NCBI GenBank assembly: GCA_964371725.1
Contig: CAYJNQ010000012.1
Span: 1-49,241, forward strand
Length of the DNA: 49,241 nt
Source: JAAYCI01 sp964371725
GTDB taxonomy: Bacteria; Bacillota; Clostridia; Oscillospirales; Ruminococcaceae
Reading direction: 5' to 3'
This document shows, piece by piece, positions 25,068 through 34,124 of the stretch (positions within the stretch are counted from its first letter, which is position 1; every line of letters starts with the position of its first letter). The notes under the pieces are model-generated. The model worked only from the letters and a program-made list of their open reading frames with translations, did no database searches and was not told the origin of the DNA. The translations under genes and the position numbers were made by a program.

Positions 25068-25264
25068 TCAAAAAAATTACAGGACAGCCAGAAAGCACCA
25101 AGTTCCGGGTGCCCGGCTCGCCCAAGTGCCGTCTTCGGCGGATGACTCGCCGGATTCCCCCTGTGGGGCTTGCGAAAAATGCCGCAAAGGCGCCTATGTG
25201 CGATATATAGCTGCCACGGCATTTTGCAATCTAATGACGCAATTGGTACTTTATGAACGGTCTG
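25068..25264 (+). repeat. structured dispersed repeat, copy A
   Basis: First of two related elements (the other is 35736-35878). Shared blocks in order are TCAAAAAA, GAAAG..CCAAGTTC (25091-25105), AAAATGCCGCAAAGG, a small variable hairpin, CGGCATTTTGCA, and GACGCAATTGGT.CTTTAT. AAAGCACCAAG near the left and CTTGGTGCTTT-like sequence near the right are inverted, and AAAATGCCG/CGGCATTTT forms an inner stem. This copy has about 55 extra bases in the left half. It ends with CTG directly against a terminator hairpin. Confidence 0.75.
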
Positions 25265-25312
25265 AAGGCCCGGCAGATGCATTTCTGTAAATGCGTCTGT
25301 CGGGCCTTCTTT
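25265..25312. terminator. bidirectional terminator
   Basis: A long stem AGGCCCGgCAGAtGCATTT (from 25266) pairs with its near-perfect complement up to 25307, with a T-run following and A residues before it. It lies between convergent prmC and the CYTH gene. Confidence 0.85.
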
Positions 25313-25323
25313 ACAACCAAAAC

Positions 25324-25809
25324 TCATTCCCGATCCAAGGCTTTGCGGCGGCAGTAGGCCGCCATGCTCTGCCCTGCTTCATGCGTTAATTCGCGCCCAA
25401 GAAAGGATGGTGCCAGGAACTGTTCGGCTTCTTTAAGTGAAGCGAACTCCACTTCGGCATAGAAAAAGGCAGTCGGCTCATTTTCATCCACAACACTGCA
25501 TTCCAATTCTTCGCCACCGGGCAAGCGATATCGCCTAAGGCGCTTTTGCGCCACGGGTACGGTGAGCAGAGCCTTCAGTGCCCTATATTGTGACGCCTCC
25601 AACGGCAACTCCACCTCTGTGCGGCACAACCCCTCTCCGCCCTTCACGGTCAACCAATAGTCTGTTGTGTTTTGCTTTTCGGTTTTTCGAATGCGCACGG
25701 CCGGGGCAAAGGAAAGGTATCCCTGTTCCATTTTCTCTTCGCTTTCGTGCACGAGGGGCGGAAACGCATCGATGTGCCATTTGCGCTCAATTTCCTTGTT
25801 TTTCATCAT
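25324..25809 (-). CDS. CYTH-domain protein (triphosphate tunnel enzyme fold)
   Basis: A 161-residue CYTH protein. It begins with the diagnostic ExExK motif (EIERKW) and carries the alternating basic and acidic strands of the tunnel: RIRKTE, LTVKG, EVELPL, KRLRRYRL, ECSVVDE and YAEVEFAS. Members hydrolyse inorganic triphosphate or polyphosphates, or make cAMP; short bacterial ones like this are mostly triphosphatases. The start at 25809 overlaps the bioY stop (ATGATGA) and GGGGGAG precedes it. Third gene of birA-bioY-CYTH; a link to biotin is not obvious. Confidence 0.88.
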   Translation of the reverse strand: MMKNKEIERKWHIDAFPPLVHESEEKMEQGYLSFAPAVRIRKTEKQNTTDYWLTVKGGEGLCRTEVELPLEASQYRALKALLTVPVAQKRLRRYRLPGGEELECSVVDENEPTAFFYAEVEFASLKEAEQFLAPSFLGRELTHEAGQSMAAYCRRKALDRE

Positions 25810-26348
25810 CTTGCTCCCCCTTCCGGTTTTGCTTGCAACCGCTTTTGCACTGTTTGCGCTGCCAGTGTGGCCACCACTATCTTGGCAATATCCGGCAATA
25901 TAAAGGGAATTACACAAAGCCACAACGCCTGTATAAAGCTTGTTTGTGTGATAAGCACAAACCATACGGTTCCCAGCGCATAGCAAGCGGCAAGCCCTGC
26001 CGCCGTGCATGCAAAACGCAGTGGCAATGGTTTTTTTGCGGCAAGTGACGCAGAAAGCGCCAATGCAAAATAGCCCATCAGGTATCCCCCGGTGGGGCCA
26101 AACAACACACCGGGGCCCGCAGCAAAGCCCGCAAACACCGGTAAACCGAAAAATCCCAAGAGCAAATAGGCCGCCACACTGCCCATCGCCCATGCCGGGG
26201 GCAACATGGACCCTGCCAGCGCCACCGCCAAAACAGATAGGCTAAACGGCACAGGCCCAATGGGAACCACCACGAGTGACAAAACACAAATAACGGCGCA
26301 GAACACACTCGCTTGTATCATTCTGTTTATGCGGTTTCTCTTTTGCAT
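25806..26348 (-). CDS. bioY: biotin transporter BioY
   Basis: Substrate-binding S component of the biotin ECF transporter, 180 residues with about five to six membrane helices. The family blocks PIGPVPFSLSVLAVALAG, PVFAGFAAGPGVLFGPTGGYLMGY (biotin-binding GPTGGYL) and the Asp-containing IPFILPDIAKI are all visible. The ATG at 26348 is preceded by AAGGAGAAGAGG. It lies 30 bases downstream of birA. The shared EcfA/EcfT subunits are not in the window. Expected to be repressed by biotin-loaded BirA through the operator at 27432-27463. Confidence 0.95.
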   Translation of the reverse strand: MQKRNRINRMIQASVFCAVICVLSLVVVPIGPVPFSLSVLAVALAGSMLPPAWAMGSVAAYLLLGFFGLPVFAGFAAGPGVLFGPTGGYLMGYFALALSASLAAKKPLPLRFACTAAGLAACYALGTVWFVLITQTSFIQALWLCVIPFILPDIAKIVVATLAAQTVQKRLQAKPEGGAR

Positions 26349-26378
26349 CCTCTTCTCCTTTATATGCCTTGGCAGGCT

Positions 26379-27359
26379 CTATATCTTTGTTTTTTCTCGG
26401 CCCGAAACCGGGCGTATGCTTACTTCTCCGCTGTTCAAGGTGCGTATTTCTCCATCGGCAAGGCACACTTGCAAGCGCGCTTCGTCATCAATGGCAAGCG
26501 CCTCGGCTTCGTACCCTTCCCCTTGCAGCACCCACACACGCTTGCCAGGCACAAAATTTCGTTCACGATACTCCCCTAAAAAATCTCGGTTGGGCAACGC
26601 TTCATACAGACCCATAAAAGCCTGCACAATTTCGCCAAGCAACACAGCACGTGGACACGGTGCGCTATTCGGCCCATACAAAGAGGTGGCGATATCGGCC
26701 AACTCTTCCGGCAGGGCTTCGGGTGGTAAGGCATAGTTGATGCCAATGCCACAAATCAAATGTTCAAAACCGCCACTTTCCAAGTTGCTCATGGCTTCGG
26801 TCAAAATTCCCGCACACTTTTTATTCTCCCAAAACAGGTCGTTTACCCATTTGATTTGCAAGCGTATTCCACACAGGGTTTGCACGCTGCGGCACACAGC
26901 CACAGCCGCGGCAGCTGTGAGCAGGGAAAGCCCCTGTTTTTGCGATTTGGGGCGCAAAATGATGCTGAAGTAAATGCCACCCTTTGGACTTTCGAAATGC
27001 CTGCCCAAGCGCCCACGTCCACCCGTTTGTGCGCACGCCACCACCACAGCTCCGTGTGGCGCACCGGCTTGCGCCCAACGGCGCGCCTGCAAATTGGTGG
27101 AATCAATGCACTCATGCCATTGCAGCGCATGCCCTGGCAAAGCCTCCTGCACGGTTTCTTGGCAAAGCACATCCGCCCCTTTTGGTATACAATAGCCGCG
27201 CGCTCGGTCGGCCACAATGGGCACCCCTTCCGCGCGCAATTCCTGCACCGCCTTCCACACGGCCGCGCGTGTAACCGAAAGTTGCAATGCAAACTCTTCC
27301 CCACGCAGTGCTTCCCCCAAAAGCAGACGTGCCAACACTTCTTCTCTCACTGTTTTCAA
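26379..27359 (-). CDS. birA: bifunctional biotin ligase/biotin-operon repressor BirA
   Basis: Attaches biotin to acetyl-CoA carboxylase and related carriers, and here also carries a DNA-binding domain. In 326 residues the N-terminal winged helix spans about 1-60 (LSVTRAAVWKAVQEL). The ligase core follows with STNLQARRW, the biotinyl-AMP loop GRGRLGRHF near residue 112 and IKWVNDLFW near 170, then a C-terminal SH3-like domain ending at 326. The start is TTG at 27359 behind GAGGTG. The presence of the HTH, together with a matching operator upstream, indicates autoregulation. Confidence 0.94.
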   Translation of the reverse strand: MKTVREEVLARLLLGEALRGEEFALQLSVTRAAVWKAVQELRAEGVPIVADRARGYCIPKGADVLCQETVQEALPGHALQWHECIDSTNLQARRWAQAGAPHGAVVVACAQTGGRGRLGRHFESPKGGIYFSIILRPKSQKQGLSLLTAAAAVAVCRSVQTLCGIRLQIKWVNDLFWENKKCAGILTEAMSNLESGGFEHLICGIGINYALPPEALPEELADIATSLYGPNSAPCPRAVLLGEIVQAFMGLYEALPNRDFLGEYRERNFVPGKRVWVLQGEGYEAEALAIDDEARLQVCLADGEIRTLNSGEVSIRPVSGREKTKI

Positions 27360-27408
27360 AAAACACCTCGTTGCAAATCTTCGTTTTTAATCTGCTCTCA
27401 TCCCACTC

Positions 27409-27438
27409 AGTATACGCCTTCCACCAGCCTTTTGTCAA
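27409..27438 (-). promoter_or_regulatory. birA-bioY-CYTH promoter
   Basis: Read leftward: -35 TTGACA (27438-27433), 18-base spacer, -10 TATACT (27414-27409), about 50 bases before the birA start. The -35 box is a perfect consensus and lies inside one arm of the BirA-type operator. Confidence 0.85.
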
Positions 27439-27463
27439 CTTTGTGTCTGCTTTTTGGTTTACA
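27432..27463. promoter_or_regulatory. BirA-type operator
   Basis: TTGTCAAC (27432-27439) and GGTTTACA (27456-27463) form an inverted repeat (TGTCAAC against TGTAAAC, one mismatch) with about 16 bases between arms. This matches the known bacterial BirA box, TTGTAAACC-N14 to 16-GGTTTACAA. One arm overlaps the -35 of birA, and the site is also about 25 bases upstream of the ridA -35 box. Confidence 0.8.
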
Positions 27464-27488
27464 TCTTTCCCCCTCCTGTTCGTTTGAT

Positions 27489-27516
27489 TTGACGAATTGT
27501 GAAAATCTTGTATAAT
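27489..27516 (+). promoter_or_regulatory. ridA promoter
   Basis: TTGACG (27489-27494), 16-base spacer, TATAAT (27511-27516), about 80 bases before the ridA start codon. It may extend through murD and the GNAT gene, because gaps are short. Confidence 0.7.
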
Positions 27517-27597
27517 AATACTACTGCCCTTGTAGCAGTGTAATTTTTGCGTTCAGATATTCGCACGATGCAAAATTTTGGAAGGAGCACGTTCAAA

Positions 27598-27978
27598 TTG
27601 AGTAATAAAGAGTTCATTCAAACAGACAAAGCCCCTGCAGCCATCGGGCCATATTCTCAGGCGGTTGCTTTTGAAAAATGGGTATTCACCTCCGGTGCCA
27701 TTCCCGTGCACGCTCAAACAGGCGAAATTCCGGAGGATTTTGTGCAACAAGCCGATCTTGCCTTGCAAAACTTAGGCGAGGTTTTGAAAGCAGCCGGTGC
27801 CGGCTACGACACCGTTTTAAAAACAACGGTTTTTTTGGCCGACATGGAAGATTTTGCCGCCTTTAATGAAATTTACGCGCGTTATTTCACCGAAAAACCC
27901 GCGCGCAGTTGTGTGGCCGTAAAAACCTTGCCAAAACAAGTGCGTGTGGAAGTGGAGGCCATTGCCTTGCGTGGCTAA
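27598..27978 (+). CDS. ridA: RidA-family enamine/imine deaminase
   Basis: Removes reactive 2-aminoacrylate-type enamines made by PLP enzymes. The start is taken as TTG at 27598, because AAGGAG lies 10 bases upstream and the resulting 126 residues are the normal RidA length; the frame upstream to an ATG at 27568 lacks a site. The N-terminus PAAIGPYSQAV, the LGEVLKAAGA..DTVLKTTVFLADM region and the C-terminal ARSCVAVKTLPKQVRVEVEAIA, which carries the catalytic Arg, are all present. Confidence 0.93.
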   Translation: MSNKEFIQTDKAPAAIGPYSQAVAFEKWVFTSGAIPVHAQTGEIPEDFVQQADLALQNLGEVLKAAGAGYDTVLKTTVFLADMEDFAAFNEIYARYFTEKPARSCVAVKTLPKQVRVEVEAIALRG

Positions 27979-28024
27979 TTGATTTTGGGGCAAAAGCGAG
28001 CAAATGTAAACGGGGTAATATCTT

Positions 28025-29404
28025 GTGAGTAATTTTTTTCATGGTTTGGGCGGAAAAAAAATCGCCTTTATTGGCGGAGGAGTGGCGCACCGTGAGCTAC
28101 TGGTGATGTGCGCCGGGGCCGGTGCGCAGGTCACCTTGTGTGATGTGCGCACACTGGCCGATTTTGGCAACTTTGGCGAAGAGCTATTGGCCTTGGGTGT
28201 GCGCCTTTCCCTTGGCGCAAACTACCTCAACGCCCTTGCCGGCCAAGACATCATTTTACGAACACCCGGCTTTGGGTTTTACACGCCGGAACTGCAAGCG
28301 GCCAGCCGTGCCGGAGCTCTTGTTACGAGTGAAATGGAGCTGTTTTTCGAACACTGTCCTTGCCCGATTATGGGTATCAGTGGCAGCGACGGCAAAACCA
28401 CCACCACCACGCTCATCGCCAACATGCTACAAGCCGCGGGCAAAACCGTTCATCTGGGCGGCAACATCGGTCGTGCCATGTTGCCTTTGGTAGACAGCAT
28501 CTCCCCCTCGGACATCGCCGTGGTGGAGCTATCCAGCTTCCAGCTCATTTCCATGCGTATGTCGCCTTCGGTGGCTGTGATGACCAACATCACGCCCAAC
28601 CATTTGGACAAACACCGTGATATGGACGAATACGTTGACGCCAAACGCAATTTGTTGCATTTTCAAGCTAGCACCTCCACTGCCGTTCTCAATTTGGAAA
28701 ATGAATTCACACGCGGCATGGAGAAAGACACTGCGGGCGAAGTGCGTTGGTTTTCGGCACAGCGCAAGGTGCAAAACGGCGCTTTTCTATCGGCCGACGG
28801 TAATTTGTGTGTGGTGAAAAATGGGAGCAACCGCCCTATCGTGCACAAAAACGACCTCGCCTTGCGTGGGATGCACAATGTAGAGAATATGCTGGCCGCT
28901 TTTGCGGCCGTGTGTGATGAAGTGAATGATGAGGCCATGGCCGAAGTGGCGCGCACCTTCACAGGGGTAGAACACCGCCTGGAACCGGTTCGGCAGCTTA
29001 GCGGCGTATTTTGGTATAATGATTCCATTGCAACAAGCCCCACGCGTGTGATGGCCGGCCTGCGTTCTTTTGACAAAAAACTAATTCTTTTGGCCGGAGG
29101 CCAAGATAAAAAAATGCCGTTCGATGAGCTTGCCAATCTTTTGCCGGAATATGTGAAGCTGTTGATTCTCACAGGTCCTGCTGCCGATAAAATTGAAAAG
29201 GCCGTCCACAAGGCCGACACCTACCAAGACGGTTCTCCTGAGGTTATCCGAGTGGACAATTTGGAGCAAGCCGTGCAAGAGGCACACCGACGCGCCGTGT
29301 TTGGTGATGTGGTGATGCTGTCTCCCGCGTGCACTTCTTTCGACGCCTTTCCCAACTTCGAAGCGCGTGGCCGCCACTTTAAAAACCTGGTGAACGCCCT
29401 GTGA
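28025..29404 (+). CDS. murD: UDP-N-acetylmuramoyl-L-alanine--D-glutamate ligase
   Basis: Cytoplasmic peptidoglycan-precursor ligase that adds D-glutamate. At 459 residues it has the Mur ligase order: N-terminal nucleotide-sugar domain, ATP-binding GSDGKTTTTTL near residue 118, NITPNHLDKHRDMDEYVDAK in the central domain, and the C-terminal domain with GVEHRLEPV, WYNDSIATSPTRV and the LLAGGQDKKMPFDEL segment. The start is GTG at 28025 with a GGGGT site. It overlaps the GNAT gene by four bases. It is isolated from the other division/wall genes. Confidence 0.95.
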   Translation: MSNFFHGLGGKKIAFIGGGVAHRELLVMCAGAGAQVTLCDVRTLADFGNFGEELLALGVRLSLGANYLNALAGQDIILRTPGFGFYTPELQAASRAGALVTSEMELFFEHCPCPIMGISGSDGKTTTTTLIANMLQAAGKTVHLGGNIGRAMLPLVDSISPSDIAVVELSSFQLISMRMSPSVAVMTNITPNHLDKHRDMDEYVDAKRNLLHFQASTSTAVLNLENEFTRGMEKDTAGEVRWFSAQRKVQNGAFLSADGNLCVVKNGSNRPIVHKNDLALRGMHNVENMLAAFAAVCDEVNDEAMAEVARTFTGVEHRLEPVRQLSGVFWYNDSIATSPTRVMAGLRSFDKKLILLAGGQDKKMPFDELANLLPEYVKLLILTGPAADKIEKAVHKADTYQDGSPEVIRVDNLEQAVQEAHRRAVFGDVVMLSPACTSFDAFPNFEARGRHFKNLVNAL

Positions 29405-30168
29405 TTGCAGAACTTTTACCCGTGCGCACACGCGATTGTCTCTATGTGCAACGCCTAACCACCGCGCCTGTTCAAGGCACGCTTCTTCGGATGCACTGGC
29501 AAATGCTGGCGGAAAACCCGGCCTTGCCGCATGCCTTTTTTCGCGTTGGGAACTGCGGGCTTTGCAAAATTAGCGGCAAACGCGCCTTGTTCCTTGGGTA
29601 TGCAGAAGACGCCGAAGAATTCGGCGCTTTTTTGCGTTTTTCACAGGTTTTGCAGCTCACCACAAGCGCACTTCCACCCGAGCCATGGCAAGTTGTGGAA
29701 AAAACACGTGTTCTTCTGCGGTTTCCCGGTACCAAATTGCCCTCGTCCTTCTCCCGGGAGATTCCCGGCTTTTGCAAGGCTGTGCAGCCACGCGACATTC
29801 TCACGCTTTTAGAGAGCAGCGATGGTCCCATCCCACCCGCTGCACGCGACTATTTTTACGCCGACCTCTGTGCGCGGCGTAACCACGGATATGCAGTTTT
29901 GTATGGTATCGAAACTGAGGAAAACCTGCTTGCTACGGCCGGCATTTGGGCTTTGCTTGAAAAAAACGCCTATATTGCCAACGTAGAAACGCGCCCTGAA
30001 TACAGGCAAAAGGGATTTGCCTCTTTTCTAATCGCACAGCTTTGCCTTGATTTTGGCAAAACACGCACCTTATCTTTGCTGTGTGATGAAGAGCTTCTCA
30101 CTTTTTATGCCCGCTTGGGCTTTGTTGCCACAAACCAATTTTCTTTTGTAAGTGTAGTGGGCCCTTAG
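29401..30168 (+). CDS. GNAT-family N-acetyltransferase
   Basis: A 255-residue protein. The N-terminal two-thirds has no clear motif; the C-terminal region (about 165-245) is a GNAT acyl-CoA domain with YIANVETRPEYRQKGFASFLIAQL, the RxxGxA-like acetyl-CoA loop RQKGFAS and FYARLGFVATN. The start is GTG at 29401, overlapping the murD TGA. The acceptor substrate is unknown; coupling to murD hints at cell-wall precursor or amino-acid chemistry, but that is inference only. Confidence 0.85.
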   Translation: MIAELLPVRTRDCLYVQRLTTAPVQGTLLRMHWQMLAENPALPHAFFRVGNCGLCKISGKRALFLGYAEDAEEFGAFLRFSQVLQLTTSALPPEPWQVVEKTRVLLRFPGTKLPSSFSREIPGFCKAVQPRDILTLLESSDGPIPPAARDYFYADLCARRNHGYAVLYGIETEENLLATAGIWALLEKNAYIANVETRPEYRQKGFASFLIAQLCLDFGKTRTLSLLCDEELLTFYARLGFVATNQFSFVSVVGP

Positions 30169-30276
30169 AGTGTGTCGAGGCTGGGTGTTCCGTCATCTGG
30201 TTTCAGCCCGGGATTGACACGTTCCAATTTTTCCATCGAAAAACGTTTTTGAGTTACACAGCGTGGGAGGTCTATT

Positions 30277-31518
30277 ATGTATGTATTTCCAGACGAAATT
30301 TGCGCGTTAGACCGCGCTGTTACAAATGAAGTTTCGCCCCATTTCCAAGAGATTGAGCGCATTCGAGACGAAAACCAACTGCGTGTTCTTTGCGCCTTTC
30401 GCAATGCCCGCGTTGCCAGTGCCCATTTGAGTGGCAGTACGGGTTATGGTTACGGCGATGTTGGCCGCGAAAAATTAGAAGAAATTTGGGCACAACTTTT
30501 TGGCTGTGAAGCGGCTTTGTTGCGCCACCAATTTATGAGTGGCACACATACCCTTGCCACAATGCTGTTTGGCATTCTGCGGCCCGGGGACACAATGCTG
30601 TCGGCAACGGGGCGTCCTTACGACACCTTGCACGCGGTTTTGGGGTTATCCGGTGATGCGAACTGTGGAAGCCTTGCCGATTTTGGCATACACTATAAGG
30701 AACTGGATTTGTGCGATGACGGCCTTGATTTTGCGGGCATTGCACGCTTGGCACCAAACTGCCGGCTTTTGTATCTTCAGCGTAGCCGCGGCTATGCACA
30801 GCGCAAGGCCTTAACCCTACAAGACATACAAACCGCCTGCGAGGTTGCCAGGGCGGCAAACCCCTCCATCCTCATCGCCGTAGACAACTGTTACGGTGAG
30901 TTTGTGGAAACGGCAGAGCCCACCGCAGTGGGAGCAGACCTTGCAGCAGGGTCCTTGATTAAAAACCCGGGTGGGGGCATCGCCCCCACGGGCGGCTACA
31001 TCGCCGGACGCAAAGACCTTGTACACCTATGTGCACAACGCCTCACAGCACCCGGTGTGGGGGCTGAAATCGGCTGCACCGGTGAAATGCTGCGCCCTTT
31101 GTTTCTCGGGCTCTATTTTGCGCCCGGTGTGGTGGCCGAAGCCTTGAAAAGCGCCGTGTATGCCTCGGCTTTATTTGCACGGCTTGGCTTTTCCACAAGC
31201 CCGGCTTTCCACGAGGCACGCGGAGACATCATCACGGCTGTCTCCTTGCCCGATGCAGACACCTTGTGCCGCCTGTGCCGCACCATTCAAGCGCACAGTC
31301 CCATCGACAGTTTTGTGCACCCGGAGCCATGGCCGATGCCCGGCTACGACAGCGATGTCATCATGGCCGCCGGCGCCTTCACAAACGGCAGTAGCATTGA
31401 GCTTTCGTGCGATGCTCCCCTACGCAAACCCTACACGGCCTACCTGCAAGGCGGCCTACAGTTTGCCCCCACAAAGGCCGCCTTATTGAGTGCGGCTTTG
31501 GCATGTCAAAATCAATAA
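30277..31518 (+). CDS. methionine gamma-lyase-family PLP protein (YnbB/aluminium-resistance type)
   Basis: A 413-residue PLP enzyme of aminotransferase fold type I, matching the group annotated as aluminium-resistance/Met gamma-lyase proteins in Firmicutes. Conserved blocks are GSTGYGYGD.GREKLEE, the cofactor region LRHQFMSGTHTLA, IAVDNCYGEFVE with the cofactor Asp, and the Schiff-base Lys in GSLIKNPGGGIAP (about residue 229). The ATG follows GGGAGG. In many Firmicutes the gene is linked with glnR/hfq; not here. Physiological substrate unknown. Confidence 0.9.
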   Translation: MYVFPDEICALDRAVTNEVSPHFQEIERIRDENQLRVLCAFRNARVASAHLSGSTGYGYGDVGREKLEEIWAQLFGCEAALLRHQFMSGTHTLATMLFGILRPGDTMLSATGRPYDTLHAVLGLSGDANCGSLADFGIHYKELDLCDDGLDFAGIARLAPNCRLLYLQRSRGYAQRKALTLQDIQTACEVARAANPSILIAVDNCYGEFVETAEPTAVGADLAAGSLIKNPGGGIAPTGGYIAGRKDLVHLCAQRLTAPGVGAEIGCTGEMLRPLFLGLYFAPGVVAEALKSAVYASALFARLGFSTSPAFHEARGDIITAVSLPDADTLCRLCRTIQAHSPIDSFVHPEPWPMPGYDSDVIMAAGAFTNGSSIELSCDAPLRKPYTAYLQGGLQFAPTKAALLSAALACQNQ

Positions 31519-31536
31519 TTCCCTTCCCTTTTCACC

Positions 31537-31564
31537 TTGAAAACATCAAAATTTATGGTAAAAT
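31537..31564 (+). promoter_or_regulatory. promoter of the GGDEF-EAL gene
   Basis: TTGAAA (31537-31542), 16-base spacer, TAAAAT (31559-31564), with TGG before the -10 (extended form), 68 bases before the start codon. It shares TATGGTAAAAT with the region at 13545-13555. Confidence 0.65.
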
Positions 31565-31631
31565 GAAAAAAGGCATGTCGTTTCATAAGGTTTTGTGAAG
31601 CGCAATGTCATCCCTCTGTAAGGAGCCCTTT

Positions 31632-34012
31632 ATGAAGCAAGCTTCTGAAAAAAGGAATTATACGCTGTCTGTTCTGCGCTTGGTTTTGGTTACCTTGTTC
31701 ATTGCTCTGCTTGCCTTGGTCTCTCTTGTGGGCTACAGCAACAGCATGACCTTGCGCTTGATTGACAGCTCTTTCGGCACGCTTGGCGAAGTGACACAGC
31801 AGCAAGCTTTCAATTTCGAGTCCCACATCGCTTCGGATGTGGCAGATTTGAAAACCATTGCCTATTCCACGAATTTTTTTTCCGTGGAGGAAGGTGATGT
31901 CCAAGCCATCTTAGATGATTTTGCCGCCTTTTCCAACTTCGACTTTATCTCCGTTTACGATTTAAGCGGACTTGGGGTTGACCCGGCGGGAAACTCCATC
32001 AATCTCAACTCCTATTTTCCCTTAGATGGTGCGGAAATGGGCCAAACCATCGTGGGCGACTCCATTACTTTTTCCCCCGAATTTGGACCTGTGTTACCCA
32101 TCGTCACCCCCATTTATGACACTTCCAACAACATTTCCGGTTTTCTGCTTGGCACTTATCCGCTCGATAAGCTTCAAAGCCTCATTTTGTCTTCGTTCGA
32201 CGGCAGTAGCTATTTTTACATTGTAGACAGCACTGGCGACATCATTTTGTCCACGGTGAACGATTACGCACTTTTGAACCGCCAGGAAACCGGGAATCTT
32301 TTGGAGTTTATGGCGCAGGATGTGCAAATTGAAAGCTACGATGACTTGGTAACGGTGTCTGAAAAAATTCGAGACGGGGAAAGTGGCTACTTCAGCTGGA
32401 GCCTTGGCGATGAAGTACGTTATACCTATTATATGCCCACCGGCGTGAACGACTGGTATATCTTTTCCTTTGTGCCTGAGGAAACCTTGCTTTCCACAAA
32501 CAGCGAGATTGCGCAAAGTACTTTGATTTTTGCCTTTGCCTCCTTTGCCACATTCCTTCTCCTTTCTGCCTTTATCATGTATTTGCGCGCACGGGATGCG
32601 CGTCGCCAAAGAGAGCACGCCATGGAACTGGAAAAAATTGCCTACTATGATGATTTAACCGGGCTTGCCAATCAGCTACTCTTTAAAAAGCAGATGGAAC
32701 GCCACCTTCAAGAACATCCGGATGTTTCTTTTTCCCTTTTGAAGTTCGACATTGAGCAATTTAAGCTTGTCAATGAAATTCTGGGTTCTGAAACCGGAGA
32801 CAGGGTTTTGAAAACCATTGGCGACATTTGCAAAGACCTGATGAATACGCACAGCGGCATGCTTTTTATGGCACGCACAGGCTCTGACGATTTTTTGGTA
32901 CTGGGTAAACGCAGCCTACTCGAGGGCAAAGACAGCCTTTCAGACTATGAGGCCATAGAAGAACGCGTGCACGAATTGTGCGATTTGAAACTACGCTATC
33001 GCCTTCGTTTTCGTTATGGGCGCTGTGCGGTTTCACCGGATATAGCCTCGGTGGACAGTGCCTTGGAAAATGTAAATCTCGCCCATAGCACCGCGAAGAA
33101 AACGGGCCGCAAATTCGTCGATTATGATGTACAACTTACCCATGTTCTTGTGCACGAAAGCGAGCTGGAAAACCGGATGCAACAAGCCTTGCTAGACGGC
33201 GAGTTCCTTGTGTATCTACAACCAAAATACAACTTAAAATTGCGTGTTATACAAGGGGCCGAGGCACTGGTGCGCTGGCAAACAAAAGAGGCGGCCTCAT
33301 TTCGCCCGGCGAGTTCATCCCCCTTTTCGAGCGCAACGGCTTCATCACGCAATTGGATTACTATATGTTCGAGCAGAGCTGTTTGCTCCTTTCCGAATGG
33401 CAAAAATGCGGGCTTTCCGTAGTGCCTATTTCGGTGAATTTCTCACGCCTGCATTTGCAAAACCCACAGTTTGCAAATGAAATTCACGCCATTGCACAAA
33501 AACATGGTGTTCCAACCTACTTGCTCGAATTGGAGCTTACCGAATCAATTGCCATGGACAACGAAGAGCTTCTGGAGCGTGTGATGTGGGAACTGAGGCA
33601 GTTTGGGTTCTTGCTATCGATGGATGATTTTGGCTCGGGCTATTCGTCTTTGGGTCTTTTGAAAAGTTTGCCTGTGGATATTTTGAAAATCGACCGCAGT
33701 TTCTTTACCACCGATGCAAGTGATTTACGCGCCAGAGCCGTGGTGGAAAGCGTGATGCAAATGGCGCAGCGCTTACAAATTATCACGGTGGCCGAAGGCG
33801 TGGAGCTAAAGGAACAAGCCGATTATTTGGAGAGCATTTCGTGCACCATGTCACAAGGGTACTATTTTGCACGCCCAATGCCTAAAACCGATTTTGCTCA
33901 GCTTTTGCGTGAAAACAGCAAAAACCCGCTTGCCAGTGCAGATTCTTTGAAGTCATTGCACCGTGTGCTAACACCAAAGGAAGTGCCACCCACAAAGGAA
34001 ATGCCATCCTAA
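31632..34012 (+). pseudogene. membrane GGDEF-EAL cyclic-di-GMP protein, frameshifted
   Basis: Two adjoining frames together form one protein of about 793 residues. Part 1 is read from ATG 31632 (AAGGAG upstream) and holds TM1 (about 16-38), a Cache-like extracellular region, TM2 (about 293-315), a GGDEF domain, and the start of an EAL domain (EALVRW near residue 544). In ACAAAAGAG at 33282-33290 the frame breaks. The homologous reading (GGLISPGEFIPLFER) continues in the -1 frame to 34012 with ELTES, DDFGSGYSSLG, LKIDRSF and AEGVE intact. The GGDEF core is degenerate (GSDDF), so the cyclase is probably inactive while the EAL site looks complete. A real mutation, a sequencing error, or slippage on the A-run are all possible. 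Confidence 0.85.
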
Positions 34013-34124
34013 CGCATCTTCTTCCAGAAAACAGACAACATGATAAAAAGGGAAACACCCTTGCCAATTTTGTAAATCTGTGTGTAATTTTTTGTCTTTT
34101 TGCTTGCTTTTGTCAGATTGCCCA

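Noticed and set aside
33282..33290. Programmed -1 frameshift site
   Set aside because: ACAAAAGAG does not fit the X-XXY-YYZ slippery heptamer, and no downstream pseudoknot is evident. A mutation or sequence error is simpler, though slippage cannot be excluded.
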